A stretch of 64,000 nucleotides of DNA from Bacteroidia bacterium (GCA_030426955.1 JAUHXS010000002.1:1-64000), one strand, 5' to 3'. Positions 1-9,115 are shown, numbered from the stretch's first letter. Made by a program: numbers and translations. The notes: generated by a model from the letters alone, not told the origin.

Positions 1-111
1 GATATCAAGAAATTGTTCCCTAGAACTATTCATGCTGTAACATTGAATGGATTCATTATAAAACTAATTCTGTTCATATTTGCTGTCCAAATTTCTAAAA
101 CCATTAACTAG
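1..111 (+). CDS. C-terminal end of a truncated gene, unknown product
   Basis: Frame 1 is open from the first base of the window to a TAG at 109-111, giving 36 residues that run off the left edge. The visible tail has a basic stretch (DIKKLFPRT) and then a hydrophobic segment (IIKLILFIFAV), as at the end of a membrane-attached protein. It stops 25 bp before the ABC transporter start on the same strand, so the two may share a transcript. The family cannot be named from this fragment, and a chance open frame of this length is possible. Confidence 0.4.
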   Translation, partial: DIKKLFPRTIHAVTLNGFIIKLILFIFAVQISKTIN

Positions 112-136
112 CAACTTGAATTAAATAATAACCTGA

Positions 137-3100
137 ATGAGTGAAGAAATATTAAAAGCGTTAATGACACTGTTTGCTATCATCTCTAAACAAGATGAAG
201 GCGTGACAGAGCAGAAGCGTAATTACGTTAAAGCGTTTCTTCAGGAGCAATTGGGAGAAAGCCTTGTAAATGAATATTTGGCCCAATATGACGAGCAGGT
301 TGTAGACAAGAAAAAAGAAAAAAAAGATGGTGAGGAGAAGGTCCATAAGAATCCTAGGATTGCTGCGTTAAAGGCAAAAGATAAACAAAGAGAGTCTCGA
401 ACTTCTATGAAAGACTCTGTTAGAACACTTTCCATTTGTAAAAAAATTAATAAAACGCTTACTCAACCACAGAAAGTGGTTGTTTTGGTGAGGTTGTTTG
501 AACTAGTTAATGCAGATCGACAGTTTACACCTAATAGATTAGAGATATTGACAACTGCTTCGAGCGTTTTTAATGTTTCAAAAGAGGAATACAATAATAT
601 TAAAGACTTTATAGTTGCCGATAAAGCATCCGATCTATCTTCATCGGATGTAATGATTGTCAATAGTGGAAGTGAAGTAGTTGAGACTTGTAAGCACGTT
701 GACTCAGAAGGGCTAGATGGGGATATTATCATTCTTAAAATAACTAGCGTAGATCTATACTTTTTGCGCTATAGTGGAGAGGACAAGGTGGTGCTGAATG
801 GCAGAAATCTAAAAGGAGATAGAATATACCTTTTTGCCAATGGAAGTACTATTAGATTTTCCAAATCAAAACCAATTTACTATAGTGATGTTGTTGCGCA
901 TTATATGAGCGATTCAAATGCTACACCACTTTCTTTTGTCGCAGATGATCTTTACTTCAAGTTTCCAAATGGTAATTTGGGACTACGGAACATCAATATC
1001 GCAGAGAATACAGGGAAGTTGATTGGTTTGATGGGAGCCAGTGGAGCAGGTAAGACAACACTACTCAATGTTTTATCTGGAATAGAGACACCTAGTGATG
1101 GAGCAGTCAGGATAAATGGAATAAATATTCATCAAGAGTCTAAAAAGGTGGAGGGTGTAATTGGCTATATCCCTCAAGATGATTTGCTGATAGAAGAGCT
1201 TACCGTTTTTCAAAACCTTTACTATAATGCCAAACTTTGTTTCAAAGATTTAGGAGAGCAAGAGCTATCCGATAAGGTGATGCAAGTTCTATCTAGCTTG
1301 GGGCTCGATAAGCGTGCGCATCTGAAGGTTGGGAATCCATTGCAAAAAACTATTAGTGGTGGTCAACGAAAGCGTCTCAATATTGCGTTAGAGCTAATCA
1401 GAGAACCCTCTGTGCTTTTTGTCGATGAGCCTACATCGGGTTTGTCCTCTAGAGACTCTGAAAATGTGATGGACTTATTGAGGGAGTTGGCTCTAAAAGG
1501 GAAACTTATTTTTGTAGTGATTCATCAACCTTCTTCTGACATCTACAAGATGTTTGATAAGATTATGTTTTTAGATGAAGGCGGCTATCCAATTTATTAT
1601 GGAAATCCAGTGGAGGCTGTGATGTATTTTAAAAGAATTGATCATCAATTGAAGAGTGACGAGGGAGAATGCCCTACTTGCGGAAATGTAAATCCAGAAG
1701 TTATTTTCAATATTATAGAAGCGCAAATAGTAGATGAGTACGGTCAGCTAGTAGGCCGTAGGAAAAACTTACCTCAGGATTGGAACAAACATTACTACGA
1801 CCATTTTCAAAAAGAAACCGTAAAAGAAGTCACCGAGGCACCACCGAAGTCACTCAATATTCCATCAAAAATAAAGCAGCTTTTCGTATTCGGGACGAGA
1901 GATATTTTAGCTAAACTAGGCAATACCCAATATCTAGCTATCAATCTTCTTGAGGCACCATTACTAGCATTTACATTAGCATTCATTATTCGCTACGTTG
2001 CGGATCCAGCAAGTGGAATCTATAAGTTCTCACTTAATGAAAACATTCCAGCATATATATTTATGAGCATCATTGTTGCACTATTCATGGGGCTTACTGT
2101 GAGTGCAGAAGAAATTTTTAGAGATCGTAAGATTCTAAAACGAGAAGAGTTTTTAAATCTTAGTAAGGCGAGTTATCTCTTTTCCAAAATGGGCATCTTG
2201 TTCTTTTTATCTGCCATTCAAGCTCTAATGTTCACTGTAATTGGCAACTTAGTATTAGGCATTCAAGGTATGTATTGGAGCTATTGGTTAGTCTTATTTA
2301 CTGTCTCTTGTTTTGCAAATATGTTGGGGCTTAACATCTCCGCTAGCTTTAACTCAGCAGTCACCATTTATATTTTGATTCCAATACTGTTGATTCCTCA
2401 AATGATTTTAAGTGGAGCTATTTTTAGTTTTGATAAAATCAATCACTATATCGGGAGTCGGGATCGAGTGCCTATGATTGCAGAGTTGATGTCATCTAGA
2501 TGGGCTTTTGAGGCCTTGGCTGTAAACCAATTTAAGGGTAATGAGTTTACTAAAATATTCTATGATTTAGAACAAAAAGAAAGTGAGGCTGATTTCAAGA
2601 AGGTCTATTTCACTCCAGCTCTTCAAGCAATAGCAAGTAGAAGTACGGAAAAGGCTGGAGATAATAGTAATAAGCAACTAAAATGGGACTTGAAGCTTTT
2701 AAGAAACGAATTAAGCAGGGAGAATCAACTTCATGAAGAGTTGCAATTTGAGAGTATAGACCAGTTAACTGTTGAAAACTTTACAGCAGGAACAGGAGAG
2801 GAGTTGAAAAGCTACTTGAAGGATTTATCTGTGTTTTATAGAGATAGGTTTAATAATGCAAATGAGGAGAAGGACAAGCTTGTTACGAAATTACAATCAA
2901 CTCCAGAAAGAGTAGAAATATTTAATAGGACAAAGCAAAACTACTATAATGAGTCTCTAGAGAATTTAGTCAAAAATGTAACAACAAAAGACAGAATATT
3001 GAGAATGGGAGATAAGTTGGTACAACAGATTGATCCAATTTATAATTACCCATCTTTGCAATCAGGAGCGTTCAATTTTAGAACACATTTTTATGCACCT

Positions 3101-3307
3101 AAAAAACAATTTTTAGGCAAGTACTATGATACCTTTTATTTCAACATCATTGTAATATGGGTGATGTCTTTGTTGCTTTATCTGACGCTATACTTTGACG
3201 TGCTCAAGAAACTCTTAAACTCTTTTGGAGGTATTAAGTTTAAGAAGGCAAAGCAATCTAAGAAAGAAAAGGTCTTGCCTTCTAAAGAGAAGGTAGCATC
3301 AGAGTAA
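137..3307 (+). CDS. ABCG-like ABC transporter, fused ATPase/permease with TerB-like N-terminus
   Basis: The protein has 1056 residues. About residues 1-165 are helical and charged and resemble the TerB-like fold; a lysine-rich linker lies near 58-90. About 195-255 is a small beta-rich segment, possibly FHA-like. The nucleotide-binding domain follows: Walker A GASGAGKTT near 300, signature ISGGQRKR near 406, Walker B VLFVDEP near 426 and the H-loop histidine near 463. A CPTCG pair just after it may bind metal. The second half carries ABC2-type membrane segments, a long soluble insert (about 800-1010) and a last transmembrane helix. Nucleotide-binding domain first and membrane domain second is the ABCG/White order. 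The substrate cannot be told. The accessory domains suggest an envelope-stress or export role, which is inference. Confidence 0.85.
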   Translation: MSEEILKALMTLFAIISKQDEGVTEQKRNYVKAFLQEQLGESLVNEYLAQYDEQVVDKKKEKKDGEEKVHKNPRIAALKAKDKQRESRTSMKDSVRTLSICKKINKTLTQPQKVVVLVRLFELVNADRQFTPNRLEILTTASSVFNVSKEEYNNIKDFIVADKASDLSSSDVMIVNSGSEVVETCKHVDSEGLDGDIIILKITSVDLYFLRYSGEDKVVLNGRNLKGDRIYLFANGSTIRFSKSKPIYYSDVVAHYMSDSNATPLSFVADDLYFKFPNGNLGLRNINIAENTGKLIGLMGASGAGKTTLLNVLSGIETPSDGAVRINGINIHQESKKVEGVIGYIPQDDLLIEELTVFQNLYYNAKLCFKDLGEQELSDKVMQVLSSLGLDKRAHLKVGNPLQKTISGGQRKRLNIALELIREPSVLFVDEPTSGLSSRDSENVMDLLRELALKGKLIFVVIHQPSSDIYKMFDKIMFLDEGGYPIYYGNPVEAVMYFKRIDHQLKSDEGECPTCGNVNPEVIFNIIEAQIVDEYGQLVGRRKNLPQDWNKHYYDHFQKETVKEVTEAPPKSLNIPSKIKQLFVFGTRDILAKLGNTQYLAINLLEAPLLAFTLAFIIRYVADPASGIYKFSLNENIPAYIFMSIIVALFMGLTVSAEEIFRDRKILKREEFLNLSKASYLFSKMGILFFLSAIQALMFTVIGNLVLGIQGMYWSYWLVLFTVSCFANMLGLNISASFNSAVTIYILIPILLIPQMILSGAIFSFDKINHYIGSRDRVPMIAELMSSRWAFEALAVNQFKGNEFTKIFYDLEQKESEADFKKVYFTPALQAIASRSTEKAGDNSNKQLKWDLKLLRNELSRENQLHEELQFESIDQLTVENFTAGTGEELKSYLKDLSVFYRDRFNNANEEKDKLVTKLQSTPERVEIFNRTKQNYYNESLENLVKNVTTKDRILRMGDKLVQQIDPIYNYPSLQSGAFNFRTHFYAPKKQFLGKYYDTFYFNIIVIWVMSLLLYLTLYFDVLKKLLNSFGGIKFKKAKQSKKEKVLPSKEKVASE

Positions 3308-3395
3308 AACCGCTCTTCTTTGTGAATGTTAAAAAATGTTAACGTTGTACTTTGTTATATCTTTTTTCGTTAAATAATTAAAGGACAAAAATACC

Positions 3396-4226
3396 ATGAA
3401 ACTCATAAAGATTCAATATTTAAGTTTACTATTAGTTGTTGCATTGACTTCATGTGTTACAACAAAAAAATATGATTTGATGCAAGCTAATCTTCAAAGT
3501 GAGGTAGAAAAAAAAGAGGCAGAACTTTACTTGAGAGCTGAGCAGATAGATGACTTGAAAAAGCAAGTAGCGGATTGTAAATCCCTTAGGGACAAACAGG
3601 TGTCTCAGGTCGGCGACTTGACAGTTCTTTCTCAATCTGCTAATGAGAACGTCAAGGAGACGTTACAGCAATTAGATAAAAAAGATCAATATATAAAGGT
3701 GCTTCAAGCAGCTAAAACGAAAGCAGATTCCATTAATTTGGCGCTAGCTATTAATCTAAAAGGAGCGTTGAAGAAAGGTATTGCGGACGAGGATGTAGAG
3801 ATTAAGGTGGACAAAACTGTTGTTTTTATTAATCTTTCAGATAAGATGTTATATCAAAGTGGTAGTTCAAATTTGACACCAAGAGCAGAAGAAGTATTGG
3901 GGAAAATAGCAACTATCATCAAAGCAAAGCCTGATGTGGAAGTGATGGTAGAAGGGTATACAGATAATTTGCCAATTAGCAATGAATGTGTGCGAGACAA
4001 TTGGGATTTAAGTGTAAGAAGGTCTACTGCAGTGATTAGAGTGTTGCAGGATAAGTATAAAGTTGATCCAAATAAACTTATAGCGGCTGGTAGGGGCGAA
4101 TACAATACTTTAGCAAGTAATGATACAGAGGAAGGAAGAGCAAAAAACAGAAGGACGAGGATCATTATCTTACCGAAGATAGATCAGTTTTATGATCTCT
4201 TGAATCCTGCAAATGCAGTAAAGTAG
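3396..4226 (+). CDS. OmpA-family peptidoglycan-binding lipoprotein
   Basis: The protein has 276 residues. A lipoprotein signal ends at Cys20 (LTSC). About residues 25-115 are charged and heptad-like, probably a coiled coil. An OmpA C-terminal domain covers about 150-265, with the motifs VEGYTDNLP, NWDLSVRRS and GRGEYN...NRRTRI that surround the diaminopimelate-binding site of this family. It should be anchored in the outer membrane and grip peptidoglycan. It lies 88 bp after the ABC transporter and faces the aldehyde dehydrogenase gene. No beta-barrel is present, so it is Pal-like rather than a full OmpA porin. Confidence 0.9.
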   Translation: MKLIKIQYLSLLLVVALTSCVTTKKYDLMQANLQSEVEKKEAELYLRAEQIDDLKKQVADCKSLRDKQVSQVGDLTVLSQSANENVKETLQQLDKKDQYIKVLQAAKTKADSINLALAINLKGALKKGIADEDVEIKVDKTVVFINLSDKMLYQSGSSNLTPRAEEVLGKIATIIKAKPDVEVMVEGYTDNLPISNECVRDNWDLSVRRSTAVIRVLQDKYKVDPNKLIAAGRGEYNTLASNDTEEGRAKNRRTRIIILPKIDQFYDLLNPANAVK

Positions 4227-4279
4227 TTTGGTAAATCAGGGATGTAAAGTACGGGTTTTGAAACACAGATGACCAGATT

Positions 4280-4310
4280 CCCCTCCTCCAGGAGGGGGTA
4301 GGGGTGGTAG
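4280..4310. repeat. G/C-rich palindromic intergenic repeat, copy 1
   Basis: A hairpin pairs CCCCTCCT at 4280-4287 with AGGAGGGG at 4290-4297 and is followed by the tail GTAGGGGTGGTAG. The same unit in opposite orientation lies near 8916-8955. It sits between two convergent genes and stands out sharply against the AT-rich surroundings. Confidence 0.7.
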
Positions 4311-4348
4311 AAAGGTTTTGTTATGTGTGTTATTTCTTAATGTAGACT

Positions 4349-4385
4349 AACCACTATTACGCGTTTAAAACGCGCAATAGTGGTT
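4349..4385. repeat. Perfect-arm palindrome with CGCG core, copy 1 (possible bidirectional terminator)
   Basis: AACCACTATT at 4349-4358 pairs with AATAGTGGTT at 4376-4385. Inside is one mismatch (A/C on this strand, G/U in the minus-strand RNA), then CGCGTTT/AAACGCG around a short loop. The 3' arm overlaps the first bases of the stop codon of the minus-strand aldehyde dehydrogenase. A second copy with the same core lies at 45728-45764. Position between convergent genes suits a terminator, but no long U-tract follows. Confidence 0.65.
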
Positions 4386-5748
4386 AAGTTTTCTTGATAT
4401 AAACAGTCTTTGTATTTACAAACTCCAATATACCTTCTCTAGAAAGCTCTCTTCCAAAACCTGATTTTTTAGTACCACCGAAAGGCAACCTAGGGTCGGA
4501 CTTAACTAATTCATTAATGAATACAGCACCATCTTCAAATTGACCAATTGCCTTTTTTATCTTTTGGATATTTTTTGTGAATATAGAAACACCTAATCCA
4601 AACGTAGATTGATTGGCTAATTCAAAAGCATGTTGCTCATCTTTAGCAACAATGAATGAGGCAACCGGACCAAAAAGTTCTTCGTCAAAAGCAGGCATTC
4701 CAGGTTTGACGTTTTCGAGAATGGTGGGAGGGAAGTAAGCTTTTTCTCTTGTACCTCCGTAGGTGATCTTTGCACCTTTGTTTACAGATTGTTTTACTTG
4801 CTCATCCAGTTCCTTAGCTAAATCTTCCCGAGCCATAACACCAAAGTTAGTCGACTGATCACTCGGATTTCCTGATCTGAAGTTATCTAGTTTTTCTTGA
4901 AATAGTTCTAGGAACTGATCATAAACAGATTCTTCGATGATAAACCTTTTCGCAGCAATACAACTTTGACCCGTATTTTGAAATCTAGCTCTAATTGCAG
5001 TTTTTACAGCCCATTCAATATCTGCATCTTTTAAAACGATAAAAGCATTGTTACCACCAAGCTCTAAAACAGATTTTTTAATTTGTTGTCCTGCGATAGA
5101 AGCGACCGATGCTCCGGCCTTTTCGCTTCCCGTTAATGATATGGCTTTGACTAGATCATTTTCAATAACGCTTTTAACTTGCTTTGATGAAATGATCAAA
5201 GTTTGGAAAACATTCTCCGGATAACCTGCTTTTTGAAAAACTTCTTCAATGTGGAGTGCACATCTGCTAACATTAGAGGCATGTTTAAGTAACGCTGTAT
5301 TCCCAGCGGTAACTGTTGGTACAGCAAAACGAAAAACCTGCCAAAAAGGATAGTTCCAAGGCATTACAGCTAATACGGTTCCCAAAGGGTCATAGCTGAT
5401 AAAACTTTCTGAAGCATCTGTTTCAATAATCTCATCGGCTAAAAACTCTTCAGCATTTTTGGCATAAAAATCACATACCCAAGCACACTTTTCGATTTCA
5501 GCAATGGACTCACTAATGGGTTTGCCCATTTCTAACGTAATTGTCTTTGCATAGGTCTCGATGTTTTCCAGCAAAATATCGCCAACCTTTTTTAATAGTT
5601 TTGCCCTTTTGGAAATGCTGACCTTTTTCCAAGATTGAAAAGCAATATCTGCTGCTTTTACTTTTTTCGAAACCTCATTTGCTGTTAAAGGTTTAAACTC
5701 CTCAAGCACTGAATTGTCATAAGGGTTGAGGCTTGTTATGTTATTCAT
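4384..5748 (-). CDS. NAD(P)-dependent aldehyde dehydrogenase, succinate-semialdehyde type
   Basis: The protein has 454 residues, typical for short aldehyde dehydrogenases. The conserved features are a PWNYPFWQ cofactor motif near 125-135, the general-base glutamate in LELGG near 225, the catalytic cysteine in GQSCIA near 263, and a C-terminal PFGGTKKSGFGRE motif. It oxidises an aldehyde to a carboxylic acid with NAD+ or NADP+. The sequence is most like the short succinate-semialdehyde dehydrogenases (GabD/Sad-like), but no GABA transaminase gene is near, so the substrate stays open. It is monocistronic and divergent from yidD. Confidence 0.88.
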   Translation of the reverse strand: MNNITSLNPYDNSVLEEFKPLTANEVSKKVKAADIAFQSWKKVSISKRAKLLKKVGDILLENIETYAKTITLEMGKPISESIAEIEKCAWVCDFYAKNAEEFLADEIIETDASESFISYDPLGTVLAVMPWNYPFWQVFRFAVPTVTAGNTALLKHASNVSRCALHIEEVFQKAGYPENVFQTLIISSKQVKSVIENDLVKAISLTGSEKAGASVASIAGQQIKKSVLELGGNNAFIVLKDADIEWAVKTAIRARFQNTGQSCIAAKRFIIEESVYDQFLELFQEKLDNFRSGNPSDQSTNFGVMAREDLAKELDEQVKQSVNKGAKITYGGTREKAYFPPTILENVKPGMPAFDEELFGPVASFIVAKDEQHAFELANQSTFGLGVSIFTKNIQKIKKAIGQFEDGAVFINELVKSDPRLPFGGTKKSGFGRELSREGILEFVNTKTVYIKKT

Positions 5749-5809
5749 GATGATACATCTTTATTATATGTGAAGGTATTAAACTATTTTCTTTTTAGTT
5801 TTATGTAAT

Positions 5810-6037
5810 ATGTTAAAGAAAATATTCATTTTCCCAATCAAACTTTATCAGTGGGTTATTTCGCCGATCTTACCTCAAAGTTGTCGGTATACGCCAACAT
5901 GTTCTGAGTACGCAATAGAGGCTATAAAAACATGGGGGATTGGAAAAGGATCAATATTGTCAGTAAAGAGAATTGGAAAATGTCATCCCTGGGGCGGCCA
6001 TGGATATGATCCGGTACCTGAGAAGGTAGAGAAGTGA
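5810..6037 (+). CDS. yidD: Membrane protein insertion efficiency factor YidD
   Basis: The protein has 75 residues, the usual size. It shows the YidD signature: a short amphipathic N-terminus, the [12 protein letters not shown] cysteine motif, and [18 protein letters not shown] near the end. It helps YidC-dependent insertion of inner-membrane proteins. In many bacteria yidD follows rnpA; here rpmH-rnpA are about 34 kb away. Its TGA abuts the stop codon of the convergent response regulator with no base between. Confidence 0.95.
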   Translation: MLKKIFIFPIKLYQWVISPILPQSCRYTPTCSEYAIEAIKTWGIGKGSILSVKRIGKCHPWGGHGYDPVPEKVEK

Positions 6038-6793
6038 CTATAGGTTAAGCTTTGTCTTTATTGAATCTTTGTATGCATCTCCCGATACAAATTCACTTGA
6101 TGAACCCATTTTGAAAAGCAGTCTGCCCTTAAAGTATTTCCTGATTTCCTGAATATGGTCTGTATTAATAATAACACTTCTATTGATTCTCAAAAAATTA
6201 TCTGGTAGATCGTCTTCAAGTTGGTTCAGTGTTTGAGATAAAATAAACTCTTTTTCTTGTGCATTGGATAGAAAAACATACTTGTCTTTTGCTTCAAAGA
6301 AAAGTGTATCATCTAGTTTGATAAGATATATCCGATCTCCAACTTTTGCGGATATCGAGTTGATGGCTTTTTTCGTTTCTAGTTTATCATTTAAAAGCTC
6401 AATAACTTTTTCGTCAATATTACTGGGCTTAGAAAAAGAAACGAGCTTGTCAATTGCCATCTTGAGCTTTTCCTCCTCAATAGGTTTTAAAAGATAGGCT
6501 ATTGAATTTTGCTCAAAAGCCTTAATGGCAAAGTTGTCATAAGCAGTAGTAAATATAATATAAGGTTTGTGTTGTGTTGCTTTTAGCAATTCAAAACCAT
6601 CTTTACCTGGCATTTGAATATCTAAAAAGATTAGATCCGGCTTTAGGTTGTCAATTAGCTCTGTACCAGAAATTCCATTATCAGCTTCTCCAATCACTTC
6701 GATTATCTCTGAAAAAGGAGTTAGCAATCGAAGTAGTCTCTTTCTGGCTGCACCTTCATCTTCAACTATGACGGTTGAATATTTCCGATTCAT
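6038..6793 (-). CDS. LytTR-family response regulator
   Basis: The protein has 251 residues. The receiver domain covers about 5-120, with the acidic pair at the N-terminus (VEDEGAARKR), phosphoacceptor Asp58 in LIFLDIQMPGKDG, and the TTAYDNFAIKAF and LLKPI segments. A LytTR DNA-binding domain follows in about 145-250 (RIYLIKLDDTLFFEA, FLRINRSVIINTDHI). It should be phosphorylated by the histidine kinase encoded just upstream, whose coding end overlaps this start by 32 bp. Targets are unknown. Confidence 0.93.
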   Translation of the reverse strand: MNRKYSTVIVEDEGAARKRLLRLLTPFSEIIEVIGEADNGISGTELIDNLKPDLIFLDIQMPGKDGFELLKATQHKPYIIFTTAYDNFAIKAFEQNSIAYLLKPIEEEKLKMAIDKLVSFSKPSNIDEKVIELLNDKLETKKAINSISAKVGDRIYLIKLDDTLFFEAKDKYVFLSNAQEKEFILSQTLNQLEDDLPDNFLRINRSVIINTDHIQEIRKYFKGRLLFKMGSSSEFVSGDAYKDSIKTKLNL

Positions 6794-7940
6794 TTTTAAT
6801 TGGATTGGTGATTTCTATAACTATTTTTTTGGGGTCATTATTGAAAAATAAACTGTGTTGATCGGGAAACATTAATTCTAGCTTCTCATAGGTGCTCTGG
6901 ATACCATAGCCCATTTCAATGTTATCAGGGAAGCTTTCTCCTGAGTCCCCCACCCAAATTATTAGTTTGCCATTTTCAAGCTTAGTTCCGAGTTTTATCT
7001 CATATGTTGATGTTGGGTCAGAAAACCCGTGTTTGATAGAATTTTCTACTAGAGGTTGTAGTAAAAACTTCGGAATAAATAGAGATTCAGTTTCGGTAGC
7101 AACATCAAATAATACGGACAGTTTGTCCTCAAAGCGAATCTTTTCTATAGATAAATATGTTGTGACGATCTCTATTTCTTCTTTGATAGTGGTGTAATGT
7201 TTGTTTTCATAGTTTAAGCTAAACCTGAAAAATTTAGATAGTTGGATAGTCATCCGCTCTGCTGTATCTGGGCTATCGTGAATTAAACTGGCAATGGTAT
7301 TTAGTGAATTGTAAAGAAAGTGAGGGTTTACCTTGGATTGTAAGTGTTCTAATTCCGCTTTTGTTTTGGACCTTTCCAGGTTAATGATTTTTAACTCTTG
7401 TTCCTTTAGCGCTAAGTTTTGGGTAACCTTTTTTAATTCAAAAATAAATATGCCCATTCCCATAGTACCTCCTATTATGGAGTTAAATCCCAAATAGTAA
7501 AAGTGATCCGGCAAAACAAACATATTAATCTGAATAGTGAAGTAAATGAAAAGCATCGCCAATTCACTACTTAGAATGACGCTTATAAACATAATAATTG
7601 CCCCAGAGAAAGTAGTACCAAGCTTAGTGTATTTCTTTTTTAACCATGGTAAGATGAATTGAAAAACATTAGCCACAAAGAGTGATACAATCATAGAGAA
7701 AGAGATTGTTATGTAACCCATATAAAAACTAAGGTTGCCAGTAGGGTAGAATATAAAAGCTATCAACATAATAGCACAGGTAAAAGCGATAATACCCACC
7801 TTGATATTTATAGTAAGCCATTCGTTTTTAATAATCCTATCAAGCTTCAAACGGTTTGTTATTAAAGTGTAAGCTAAATAGCTTAATAGGCCGATTCCGA
7901 TTATCGCAGAAATTATAAGTAGGTAAGAGCTTCCTTCCAT
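6762..7940 (-). CDS. LytS/YehU-type sensor histidine kinase
   Basis: The protein has 392 residues. Several hydrophobic segments fill about 1-165, then a short coiled coil (KKVTQNLALKEQELK), then the His_kinase domain with phosphoacceptor histidine in NPHFLYNSLN near 210 and an HATPase region with LLQPLVENSIKHG near 295 and GYGIQSTYEKL near 350. There is no large periplasmic sensor, so it may sense something in or at the membrane. It is the first gene of a two-gene operon with the LytTR regulator. Confidence 0.92.
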   Translation of the reverse strand: MEGSSYLLIISAIIGIGLLSYLAYTLITNRLKLDRIIKNEWLTINIKVGIIAFTCAIMLIAFIFYPTGNLSFYMGYITISFSMIVSLFVANVFQFILPWLKKKYTKLGTTFSGAIIMFISVILSSELAMLFIYFTIQINMFVLPDHFYYLGFNSIIGGTMGMGIFIFELKKVTQNLALKEQELKIINLERSKTKAELEHLQSKVNPHFLYNSLNTIASLIHDSPDTAERMTIQLSKFFRFSLNYENKHYTTIKEEIEIVTTYLSIEKIRFEDKLSVLFDVATETESLFIPKFLLQPLVENSIKHGFSDPTSTYEIKLGTKLENGKLIIWVGDSGESFPDNIEMGYGIQSTYEKLELMFPDQHSLFFNNDPKKIVIEITNPIKNESEIFNRHS

Positions 7941-7987
7941 TGGTACTAATTTATTAATTTAATATGAGTCCAGAATAAGAAATCACT

Positions 7988-8134
7988 CGTCATGCCTGTC
8001 CGCCGTAAACTATGGAAGGCGGGCCAGAAAAATAAGCCATAACTTAAAGTTGACTTATTTTATCAGGCATCAGACAAAACAAACGTACTGAGATTCCAGA
8101 TATTCCGCCTGAAAAGCGGAATTCTGGAATGACG
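7988..8134. repeat. Multi-stem structured intergenic element with CGTCAT/ATGACG ends
   Basis: The element starts with CGTCAT (7988) and ends with ATGACG (8129-8134). ATGCCTG at 7992-7998 pairs with CAGGCAT at 8064-8070 and encloses a CCGCC/GGCGG hairpin (8000-8022) and an AATAAG/CTTATT hairpin near 8031-8060. A strong separate hairpin follows: ATTCCAGA then ATTCCGC (8093-8108) pairing with GCGGAAT then TCTGGAAT (8116-8130), with a 7-base loop. The layout is like a MITE-type or REP-type Bacteroidota repeat between convergently ending or unrelated units. No coding frame is seen. Confidence 0.65.
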
Positions 8135-8139
8135 TTTTA

Positions 8140-8745
8140 TTAAAAGTTTCTGCTGGTTAAAACAAATGCTACGGGATTTGATCCAAACGATTCAAATTTG
8201 ATCAATCCTCCATCAATATATTCCATTGTATAACTAGAGCTATTAGAGTAATACTCCTTGATGACAGTACAATTGAAGTTTCCCGCTGGAGCATTAACTT
8301 CTAAATCTAAAGCAACGACTTCTCTGAAGGTTGTATCTGATCCATTAACATAATGGAAAACACTTCCAAGTTCTGGCTCCATTGGTGTAACAAGCTTTTT
8401 AGTATTAGCATCAGTCCATTCATAAACACCATAATCATCCACCTCCATTGTGAGAGTATCTTTCATACCAAAAGAAATAAGATTAGAGACAACCGCATAC
8501 TTCCCATCCGCTATCTCATCCACAACAGATATTTCAAATCCATCATTGATAGTTTGTATACCACTGCCAAAGTTGCCTGTGAAATCGTAAATAGCTTTCT
8601 GTCCTACATAAATTGTTGAGTCGGTAGTCTCCACCTTTTTTTCTTTTTTCTTTTCAACAGGATCTATAGGTTGCAAAGGCTCTTCTTTTTTACAGCTGAT
8701 AAATACAATAGAGAAACAAATTGAGCATAATAATACTTTTTTCAT
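8140..8745 (-). CDS. Lipoprotein of unknown function
   Basis: The protein has 201 residues. A lipoprotein signal ends at Cys18 (FISCKKEE), followed by a proline- and lysine-rich linker to about residue 45. The rest is predicted beta-rich, with no cysteines except one near the end. I do not recognise the domain. The KKEE after the cysteine is common among surface or outer-membrane lipoproteins in this phylum. It is monocistronic, with a structured repeat just after its stop codon. Confidence 0.75.
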   Translation of the reverse strand: MKKVLLCSICFSIVFISCKKEEPLQPIDPVEKKKEKKVETTDSTIYVGQKAIYDFTGNFGSGIQTINDGFEISVVDEIADGKYAVVSNLISFGMKDTLTMEVDDYGVYEWTDANTKKLVTPMEPELGSVFHYVNGSDTTFREVVALDLEVNAPAGNFNCTVIKEYYSNSSSYTMEYIDGGLIKFESFGSNPVAFVLTSRNF

Positions 8746-9115
8746 GATTGTTATTTTTGATTAATGATAGAGCAAATAAAGGGGGATGATGCCTGATTAG
8801 CAATGTATATCAGATGAACGGGGATGTCAGATGGATAAACTGGGATATTTGCAGATTAAATAGTCAAATTAGCGTAAATGGGCACATTCTAGAATAATAC
8901 AAAATAGAATGATGTTACCACCCCTGACCCCTCCTGACAAGGAGGGGAGTTGTGGCCTGTTTTGTCTTTATAGCATTTTATCCAGAGATATATTATTGGT
9001 TTTTCTGCACAATGAAATTTTAAGTTAACCTATCAAAATCCTCTAATAAACACTGCAATGATTAAAGAGTTTACTTAACATTAAAAATTCATCATTTTAA
9101 ACTTTATTTTAGAGT
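8746..9115. other. Gene-free stretch between divergent genes
   Basis: These 370 bp hold the upstream regions of the minus-strand lipoprotein gene and the plus-strand amidohydrolase gene. The only structured item I see is the G/C-rich palindromic repeat around 8916-8955. No reading frame, tRNA or clear TAnnTTTG promoter could be supported. Confidence 0.6.
8916..8955. repeat. G/C-rich palindromic intergenic repeat, copy 2
   Basis: CCCCTCC at 8928-8934 pairs with GGAGGGG at 8941-8947, within outer CCAC...GTGG arms. The flank TACCACCCCT is the reverse complement of the tail of the copy at 4280-4310, so the two copies are in opposite orientation. Confidence 0.7.
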
